DNA from: Pygmaiobacter massiliensis
Lineage (GTDB): Bacteria > Bacillota > Clostridia > Oscillospirales > Ruminococcaceae
Assembly (NCBI RefSeq): GCF_900199435.1
Contig: NZ_OAML01000003.1
Span: 1,753,166 to 1,817,165, forward strand
Length of the DNA stretch: 64,000 nt
Direction of reading: 5' to 3'
In this document: positions 58,099-64,000 of the stretch, piece by piece
How the letters are laid out: each line of letters starts with the position of its first letter
Position numbering within the stretch: position 1 is the stretch's first letter
Translations under genes and position numbers: made by a program
The notes under the pieces: model-generated
The model's database searches: none
What the model saw: only the letters and a program-made list of their open reading frames with translations
What the model was told of the DNA's origin: nothing

Positions 58099-60537
58099 AT
58101 GATGCTAATCAAATATAAAGCCGGCGACGTCGCCAAGGATCTGGGCGTGAACACGAAACAGATGCTCGACCTGCTGACCGAAAAATTCGGCGAGGCCAAA
58201 AAACATACTTCGCCACTGACGGAAGAAGAATTGAATTTTGTGTTTGAACACTACACAAAAGAAAAATCGGTCAACAACTTTGACGAATATTTGGCCGCCA
58301 GCGCCCCGAAGCCGCAGCCTAAGCCGGAACCGAAGGCTGAGGCGAACCCGCAGCCGAAACCCGCGGCACAGCCTGCAAAACCGCAGCAGCCGCAGCCACA
58401 GAAATCCAAGCCGGCAGCACCCCTGGGCGGCCCGCTGAAACGTGCAGACGGCACGTTGGTAGAAGCAAAAAATGCTGTAAAACCGGCAAAAGAAGAACGG
58501 AAAGAGGGAACGCCTGTGCAAAAGCGTGAGACTGTTGTCGTCACTGTAGATACCCGCGGCGGCGAGGTCAACCTCGATAAATTCAATGAAAAGTATGAGT
58601 CGCTTGCTGGCGCCGGTACCCGCGGTGCTGCCCAGGCAAGTGGTAAACACGGTAAAGGCGGCGTTGGCGGCAAACAGAAGTTTGGCAACAACAGAAACCG
58701 CTTTGGCGGCAAAAACCAGCCGTTCAAAAAACGCGAAACAGAGGCAGAGCGCCTGCAGCGACTGCAGCTGGAAAAAGCGCGTAAAGCCCAGCTGAAAGTT
58801 ATGATTCCCGACGAAATTACTGTCGGCGAGCTGGCTACCCGACTGAAGCAGACCTCTGCATCGGTCATCAAAAAATTGATGGGCCTTGGCATTATGGCTT
58901 CGGTTTCCGAAATCGTTGATTTCGATACAGCTTCGCTCGTTGCTGAAGAACTCGGCGCAAAAGTCGAGCGCGAAGTGCATATCACCATTGAGGAGCGTCT
59001 GTTCGAAACCGAGCAGGACGATCCCGCAACCCTCGAAGAGCGCCCGCCCGTTGTTGTCGTCATGGGTCACGTTGACCACGGCAAGACCTCTATTCTGGAC
59101 GCCATCCGTGCAACACGCGTTACCGCAGGCGAAGCAGGCGGCATTACGCAGGCAATCGGTGCATACCAGGTCGAGAAAAACGGCAAAGCTATTACTTTCC
59201 TCGACACCCCGGGCCATGAGGCATTTACCTCGATGCGTGCCCGCGGTGCAAACCTCACCGATATTGCGGTTCTCGTTGTCGCAGCAGACGACGGCATCAT
59301 GCCGCAGACCATTGAATCCATCAACCACGCAAAGGCGGCAAACACCACCATTATCGTGGCAATCAATAAAATGGATAAACCTACCGCGAATCCTGAGCGC
59401 ATCAAGGAACAACTTACTCAGTATGAGCTTGTGCCGGAAGATTGGGGCGGCGAAACCATCTGCGTACCGGTTTCCGCACTCACCGGTCAGGGCATTGACG
59501 ACCTGCTCGAGATGATTGCACTGACCGCAGAGGTCAAAGAGCTGAAAGCAAACCCCAGCCGCCGTGCAAAAGGCGCTGTGGTCGAGGCTCGTCTGGACAA
59601 AGGCCAGGGCCCTGTTGCCACTGTGCTGGTACAGAACGGTACTCTGCGTAAAGGCGATACCATCATTGCAGGCACCGTAGTTGGCCGCGTGCGTGTTATG
59701 CGCAACGATCAGGGCCGCGTCATCGAAGAAGCTGGCCCGTCCACCCCGGTGGAAATTACCGGCCTTACCGAAGTACCGGCAGCTGGCGACCTGTTTGAGG
59801 CCGTTGAAGATGAGCGCCTTGCCCGTGAGCTGGCTGACCGCCGCGCAACCGAGCAGAAGGAAGAGCAGTTCAACTCTTACCAGAAGGTCACCCTCGACAA
59901 CCTGTTCAGCCAGATTGCGGAAGGCGAGCGCAAAGAGCTGCCCATCGTCGTCAAAGCCGACGTGCAGGGTTCTGCTGAGGCAGTCAAACAGAGCCTTGAA
60001 AAAATCTCCAACGAAGAAGTGCGCGTTCGTGTTATCCATGCCGGTGTCGGTGCTATTTCTAAGAGCGACGTTATGCTGGCAAGCGCATCCAACGCTATCG
60101 TCATCGGCTTTAACGTCCGCCCGGACCCCGTGGCCAAGGCAGACGCACAGCAGGCAGATGTCGAGCTGCGTATGTACCGTGTCATCTATGACGCCATCAA
60201 CGACGTTACCGACGCGTTGAAAGGTATGCTGGAGCCGAAGATTCGCGAAGTCGAGCAGGGCCGTTTGGAGGTCCGCAACGTCTTCAAGATTTCTTCTGCC
60301 GGCACCATTGCAGGCAGCTACGTGCTGGAAGGCAAAATCACCCGTGGCAGCAAGATTCGCGTTGTGCGTGACGGTATCGTCATCGCCGAGGACGAGATCG
60401 ATTCTCTGCGCCGCTTTAAAGATGACGTCAAGGAAGTCGCTTCCGGTTACGAATGCGGCGTGGGCCTCGACAAATTCTCGGATATTAAAGAAGGCGACAT
60501 CTTCGAGGCATTTATTCTCGAGGAGTACCGCGACTAA
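58099..60537 (+). CDS. infB: Translation initiation factor IF-2
   Basis: The 812-residue GTPase delivers initiator tRNA to the 30S subunit. It has an N-terminal IF2 domain (1-55), a Pro/Gln/Lys/Ala-rich linker with KPxP-like repeats (~65-115), IF2_N (~225-280) and the G domain with GHVDHGKT (from Gly323), DTPGHEAF and NKMDK. Domains II-IV follow, ending in [16 protein letters not shown] is 11 bp before the first ATG of an ATGATG pair. It is the largest gene of the cluster. Confidence 0.98.
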   Translation: MMLIKYKAGDVAKDLGVNTKQMLDLLTEKFGEAKKHTSPLTEEELNFVFEHYTKEKSVNNFDEYLAASAPKPQPKPEPKAEANPQPKPAAQPAKPQQPQPQKSKPAAPLGGPLKRADGTLVEAKNAVKPAKEERKEGTPVQKRETVVVTVDTRGGEVNLDKFNEKYESLAGAGTRGAAQASGKHGKGGVGGKQKFGNNRNRFGGKNQPFKKRETEAERLQRLQLEKARKAQLKVMIPDEITVGELATRLKQTSASVIKKLMGLGIMASVSEIVDFDTASLVAEELGAKVEREVHITIEERLFETEQDDPATLEERPPVVVVMGHVDHGKTSILDAIRATRVTAGEAGGITQAIGAYQVEKNGKAITFLDTPGHEAFTSMRARGANLTDIAVLVVAADDGIMPQTIESINHAKAANTTIIVAINKMDKPTANPERIKEQLTQYELVPEDWGGETICVPVSALTGQGIDDLLEMIALTAEVKELKANPSRRAKGAVVEARLDKGQGPVATVLVQNGTLRKGDTIIAGTVVGRVRVMRNDQGRVIEEAGPSTPVEITGLTEVPAAGDLFEAVEDERLARELADRRATEQKEEQFNSYQKVTLDNLFSQIAEGERKELPIVVKADVQGSAEAVKQSLEKISNEEVRVRVIHAGVGAISKSDVMLASASNAIVIGFNVRPDPVAKADAQQADVELRMYRVIYDAINDVTDALKGMLEPKIREVEQGRLEVRNVFKISSAGTIAGSYVLEGKITRGSKIRVVRDGIVIAEDEIDSLRRFKDDVKEVASGYECGVGLDKFSDIKEGDIFEAFILEEYRD

Positions 60538-60564
60538 GCTCGTTTCGCCGAAAGGAGGAGCAGT

Positions 60565-60909
60565 ATGTCCAACAATAACATCGGTCGTCTCGCAGAGGAT
60601 ATGAAACGCGAGATTATCGACATCATCAGCCATATGAAAGACCCGCGTGTGCAGGGATTTCTGACCGTTATGCGCGTCGAGGTTACACCCGACCTCGACA
60701 ACGCTAAGGTTTATATCAGCGTTTTAGGTGACGAAGAGGCTGCAAAGGGCGCAGTAAATGCGCTGAACCATGCAGCTGGCCATGTGCGCAGCGAAATTGC
60801 AAAGCGCATGCACATTCGTAAAAGCCCCGCATTTAAATTTGTGCGGGACGACGGCGCCGCTTACGCTGCGCGCATCAACAAAATCATCGGAGAACTCAAC
60901 GAGCAATAA
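60565..60909 (+). CDS. rbfA: Ribosome-binding factor A
   Basis: The 114-residue KH-like 30S maturation factor opens with IGRLAEDMKREIIDIISHMKDPR and has VRVIHVTPDLDNAKVYISVLG-type strands and the conserved IRKSPAFKFVRDDG near 85-98. AAAGGAGGAG is upstream of ATG 60565, 27 bp after infB, so it is in the operon. Confidence 0.97.
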   Translation: MSNNNIGRLAEDMKREIIDIISHMKDPRVQGFLTVMRVEVTPDLDNAKVYISVLGDEEAAKGAVNALNHAAGHVRSEIAKRMHIRKSPAFKFVRDDGAAYAARINKIIGELNEQ

Positions 60910-60918
60910 CGCGAAGCA

Positions 60919-61007
60919 ATGCGCTGCGGCGAGGCAGGGGAATATTTCCTCTGTCTTTGCCCGGCGATTGCTTGCGTCTGCAGACTGCCCCGCCGCGGCA
61001 CGGCGCA
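60919..61007 (+). repeat. Large hairpin in the rbfA-nrnA gap
   Basis: GCGGCGAGGCAG (60926-60937) pairs with 60985-60996 with one mismatch, and TGCGC/GCGCA close it outside. A T8 run (61038-61045) occurs later. The 212-bp gap 60910-61121 holds no gene. It may be a partial terminator or processing element. Confidence 0.45.
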
Positions 61008-61121
61008 CGGCAGGGTAGGACAAGTTATAACAAAACATATTTTTTTTACCTGCAGGTTTGTGCGGCGACACCGATGTGAAGTCCGGCGCAGCACCATTCC
61101 CGGAAAGGAATTGATATACGC

Positions 61122-62078
61122 ATGAGTGAGATTCTTGACATAGCGATGACGGTTGCCCGCCTCATCGCGGCGGACAATATCCTGCTGCTTTGTCATAAAA
61201 ACCCGGACGGCGACACCCTTGGCTCTGCCGGGGCGCTTTACTGGGCTTTGAAAGCACTTCGAAAAACAGTTTCGATTCTTTGTACCGACGCCATTCCGTC
61301 GCGCTACGAATATATGCAGCTCGGCCTTTACGACGGCAGTTACGAGCCGCAGTACATCGTGGCGGTAGACGTTGCAAGCATTCAGCTTTTTGGCGACCTC
61401 ACCGCTAACTACGGTGAGCGCAGCGATTTGTGCATCGACCATCATCCCAGCAACTCTGGGTACGCCGATGCAATGCTGCTGGATGGCGACGCCGCGGCAA
61501 CTGCCGAGGTGATTTATGCGGTCATTCAAGAGATGGGCGTAGAGATTACCCCTACCATTGCAAATTGCCTGTATACCGGCCTTTCTACCGATACCGGCTG
61601 CTTTAAATTTGCGAATACCACTGCCCGCACCCACCGCGTGTGTGCCGAGCTGATGGAAAAAGGCGCAGATTTTGTAATGCTCAACGAAATTCTGTTTGAA
61701 AGCAAAAGCCAGAGCCGCATGATGATTGAGCAAATTGCGCTCTCGCACCTGGAATACCACTACAACGGCCGCTGTGCGCTGATGTATGTAACCCGCAAAG
61801 AGATTGAAGAAGCGGGTGCAGACGGTACCGATCTGGAGGGTATCACTTCGATTCCCCGTATGATTGAAGGCGTATCTGTTGGCATTACAATGCGCCAGCT
61901 GGAAAGCGGCAGCTATAAAGTTTCTGTGCGTACCTCGGGCGGGCTGGATGCCTGCACAATCTGTGCGGGCCTTGGCGGCGGCGGACATAAGCGTGCTTCA
62001 GGCTGCGAATTTTTCGGCAACCTGGAAAACGCGAAAGCTGCTGTACTGGCGGAGGTTGGCAAACAGCTGAAAGACTAA
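61122..62078 (+). CDS. nrnA: DHH-family nanoRNase / pAp phosphatase
   Basis: The 318-residue DHH/DHHA1 phosphoesterase degrades 2-5-mer RNAs and dephosphorylates 3'-phosphoadenosine 5'-phosphate. It has CHKNPDGDTLGSAGAL near 25-40, the DHHPSN motif near 107 and the DHHA1 RNA-binding GLGGGGHKRASG near 280. The layout rbfA-nrnA-truB-ribF is conserved. AAAGGAA lies upstream of the ATG. Confidence 0.95.
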   Translation: MSEILDIAMTVARLIAADNILLLCHKNPDGDTLGSAGALYWALKALRKTVSILCTDAIPSRYEYMQLGLYDGSYEPQYIVAVDVASIQLFGDLTANYGERSDLCIDHHPSNSGYADAMLLDGDAAATAEVIYAVIQEMGVEITPTIANCLYTGLSTDTGCFKFANTTARTHRVCAELMEKGADFVMLNEILFESKSQSRMMIEQIALSHLEYHYNGRCALMYVTRKEIEEAGADGTDLEGITSIPRMIEGVSVGITMRQLESGSYKVSVRTSGGLDACTICAGLGGGGHKRASGCEFFGNLENAKAAVLAEVGKQLKD

Positions 62079-62148
62079 CGCTGCGCAAACAGCAAGCCTT
62101 TTGGTGCCAGCCACAGCCTTACCCACACTAGAAAGGAAACACCACCAT

Positions 62149-63033
62149 ATGAACGGAATCCTCGTTGTCGATAAGCCGAGAGGCTGGACAAGCTTTGACG
62201 TAATTGCAAAGCTGCGGGGAGCGCTGCATACAAAAAAAATCGGGCATTCCGGCACGCTGGACCCACTGGCGACCGGGGTGCTTCCGCTTTTTGTAGGCAA
62301 CGCTGTCAAGGCGGTCGACCTGCCGCAGAACCACGAAAAGACCTATCTTGCCACCTTAAAGTTTGGGGTGCGCACCCCCACGGCAGACTTGGAAAGCGAA
62401 GTTTGCGAAACACAAGAGGTGCAGATTAGCGAAGAGCAGCTACGCGCTGCGCTGGCTACCTTCCTCGGAGACTCGCAGCAGCTTCCGCCGATGTTTTCAG
62501 CGGTAAAGGTAAACGGGCAGCCCTTATACAAAGCAGCCCGCAAAGGCCGCGAGGTCGCCCGCACCCCCCGGCTCATCACCATTACTGCCATTGATTTGGC
62601 AGAGCAGGTGGGAGAAAATGAATACGCCTTTTCGGTGACCTGTTCCAAGGGCACTTATATCCGTGTTTTGGTTGAGGACATTGCTGCACGGCTTGGCACC
62701 ATTGCCACCATGACAGCGTTGCGCCGCACCCAAAGCGGCGATTTTACGCTAGCACAGGCACATACACTGGAGGCTATTCTCGCAGCGGCCAATGCCACCG
62801 ATGATGCAACTCAGGCAGAGCCGATGTTACTGCCTGTAGACAGCGTATTTGGCGCTTACCCGCGGCTGGATGCTTCGGATGAGCTGGCGGCGCGGCTGTT
62901 TCACGGTGCCCCCACCCATGTACGGCTCGCAGATGCGGTTTACCGCGTCTACCATAATGATGCATTTCTCGGCCTTGCAGATGCAAAGGCTGGCATCGTT
63001 ACCGTGAAGAAACTTTTTATAGAACGAACCTGA
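62149..63033 (+). CDS. truB: tRNA pseudouridine-55 synthase
   Basis: The 294-residue enzyme makes pseudouridine 55 in the T-loop of tRNAs. The catalytic Asp38 lies in HSGTLDPLATGVL, and KTYLATLKFG, PPMFSAVKVNGQPLYKAAR and CSKGTYIRVLVEDI are typical. GAAAGGAAA precedes ATG 62149. Normal length. Confidence 0.96.
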   Translation: MNGILVVDKPRGWTSFDVIAKLRGALHTKKIGHSGTLDPLATGVLPLFVGNAVKAVDLPQNHEKTYLATLKFGVRTPTADLESEVCETQEVQISEEQLRAALATFLGDSQQLPPMFSAVKVNGQPLYKAARKGREVARTPRLITITAIDLAEQVGENEYAFSVTCSKGTYIRVLVEDIAARLGTIATMTALRRTQSGDFTLAQAHTLEAILAAANATDDATQAEPMLLPVDSVFGAYPRLDASDELAARLFHGAPTHVRLADAVYRVYHNDAFLGLADAKAGIVTVKKLFIERT

Positions 63034-63043
63034 AGGGAGCAGC

Positions 63044-63937
63044 ATGAAAGATCTCACCGCAAAACCGAATCAGAAAACCGCTGTTGCCCTTGGCTATTTT
63101 GATGGCGTACATCTGGGACACCGCCGTGTGTTGCAAGGCGCATTGGATGCGGCGGAAGCCAACAACTGGGCATCCGGTGTTTTCACCTTTTATTTTGATG
63201 GCCTAAACCCCATTAAAGGTTCCAGCATCCTTTCAGTAGATGAGCGCCGCCGCCGAATGGAAGAGATGGGCATCGACTATTATTACTGCCCCGGTTACGA
63301 AAGCTTCCGTGACCTTTCACCCGAAGCCTTCGTACAGGAGGTACTCGTAGAGCAGATGAACGCCGCCGCTGTCTTTACGGGGGATAACTTCACCTTCGGC
63401 AAAGGCGGTGCGGGCAATGTAGAACTGCTCAGCGAGCTTTGCCGCGCCAGGGGCATCAGTCATACACAGGTGGATATGCAGGCGGAGGATGGCACACTTG
63501 TTTCTTCTACCCGGATTCGCGGTTTGCTGGAAGCAGGCGAGATTGCACATGCCAATATGCTGCTGGGCGCACCCTACGCGGTAACGCTGCCGGTGCAGCC
63601 GGGTAAACAGCTTGGCGGGCGACTGGGCTTTCCCACCATCAACCAGCGATATCCAACCGGCATGCTGATGCCAAAGCAGGGGGTATATATCTCTCGCGCT
63701 GAGGTCAACGGTGTGGCGTATGCCGCAGCAACCGGCCTTGGCAGCCGCCCGACAGTGGACGGAGAAGATGTCACCTGCGAAAGCTTTTTGATCGGTTTTA
63801 CTGGCGACCTTTATGGGGCAACGGTACGACTGGAGCTGCACGAGTACCTGGAACCAACCCGCAAATATGCAAGTTTAGATGAGCTGCACGCCTGTATTGA
63901 ACGTGCCGTAAAGGCCGCGCAAGAATATTTTGCGTAG
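63044..63937 (+). CDS. ribF: Bifunctional riboflavin kinase / FAD synthetase
   Basis: The 297-residue enzyme makes FMN and FAD from riboflavin and ATP. The N-terminal nucleotidyltransferase domain has ALGYFDGVHLGHRRVL and SSTRIRGLLEAG; the C-terminal kinase domain has GRLGFPTIN and the final HEYLEPTRKYASLDEL. It lies 10 bp after truB with GGGAGC before ATG 63044. It closes the cluster in this window. The many flavoproteins in the first half of the window would depend on its products. Confidence 0.95.
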   Translation: MKDLTAKPNQKTAVALGYFDGVHLGHRRVLQGALDAAEANNWASGVFTFYFDGLNPIKGSSILSVDERRRRMEEMGIDYYYCPGYESFRDLSPEAFVQEVLVEQMNAAAVFTGDNFTFGKGGAGNVELLSELCRARGISHTQVDMQAEDGTLVSSTRIRGLLEAGEIAHANMLLGAPYAVTLPVQPGKQLGGRLGFPTINQRYPTGMLMPKQGVYISRAEVNGVAYAAATGLGSRPTVDGEDVTCESFLIGFTGDLYGATVRLELHEYLEPTRKYASLDELHACIERAVKAAQEYFA

Positions 63938-63953
63938 GCAACGGGACAAACAG

Positions 63954-63982
63954 TTTACAAAGCATAGCAGTTGTGCTATACT
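63954..63982 (+). promoter_or_regulatory. Strong promoter for the next gene beyond the window
   Basis: TTTACA (63954-63959) and TATACT (63977-63982) are 17 bp apart, only 17 bp after the ribF stop. The gene it serves starts outside; rpsO is the usual neighbour in Firmicutes. Confidence 0.75.
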
Positions 63983-64000
63983 ATTATAGCTTACCCGGGC

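Noticed and set aside
58105-60633. Open minus-strand frame of 842 codons opposite infB
   Set aside because: It is a shadow of the codon bias of infB: Cys/His/Phe-rich composition, no ribosome site, no family motif.

Overview
The window reads as a chromosomal segment of a strictly anaerobic, low-to-mid GC Clostridia-type Firmicute, probably a gut member of the Oscillospiraceae/Ruminococcaceae. The reasons are the Firmicutes-type rimP-nusA-rnpM-ylxQ-infB-rbfA-nrnA-truB-ribF cluster, the alpha2-type glycyl-tRNA synthetase, lrgAB, sortase with a Cna-B adhesin, a GH112 lacto-N-biose/galacto-N-biose phosphorylase locus, and many strong AGGAGG ribosome binding sites. There are no rRNA genes, insertion sequences, phage genes or CRISPR arrays. 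One tRNA (Pro, UGG) is present.

Layout. 1-5.4 kb: a truncated, divergent sensor kinase; gap; a FUSC-type membrane protein; a class D/E sortase; and a SARP-like regulator. 5.5-10.2 kb: a structured leader followed by a 1488-residue LPKTS-anchored fibro-slime/Cna-B/MucBP adhesin, which the sortase probably attaches to the wall. 10.3-15.9 kb: a lone acyl carrier protein, then a four-gene flavoprotein operon (BON-GlpA-BFD fusion, pyridine-nucleotide oxidoreductase, DUF1667, alkylglycerone-phosphate-synthase-like enzyme). 16.4-20.3 kb: AbgT transporter, C45 Ntn hydrolase and an M24-fold protein without the usual metal ligands. 20.4-23.9 kb: LysR regulator, L-cysteine desulfidase and a small thioredoxin-reductase-like enzyme.

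24.3-30.3 kb (minus strand): a MacAB-type efflux operon and a two-component system. The two promoters share an identical four-box array of TTAAGG-like repeats, so this is almost certainly one autoregulated module. 30.5-36.1 kb: PtsI; M42 peptidase; a TetR regulator with an FMN alpha-hydroxyacid oxidase and NudC. 36.1-43.1 kb: AraC regulator and a sugar ABC importer with GH112 phosphorylase, for mucin/milk galactosyl-HexNAc disaccharides. 43.2-44.2 kb: a phosphodiesterase and a DUF6933-like protein.

44.4-49.2 kb: a visibly more AT-rich block that looks like a self-contained organosulfur module: MerR regulator, a classic 19-bp-spacer MerR promoter, TauE/SafE exporter, MFS transporter and alkylsulfatase. 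It lies against the 3' end of tRNA-Pro. 49.7-55.5 kb: glyS, lrgAB, an M29 aminopeptidase, a flavodoxin-ferredoxin fusion and a membrane protein. 55.6-64 kb: the transcription/translation factor cluster, ending at a strong promoter for the next gene.

The least conventional parts are the MerR/alkylsulfatase module, the AGPS-like flavoprotein operon, the AbgT-C45-M24 operon, the shared four-box promoters of the MacAB/two-component system, and the switch-like adhesin leader. All coordinates and motifs were read by eye; family names rest on motif recognition, not on a database search.
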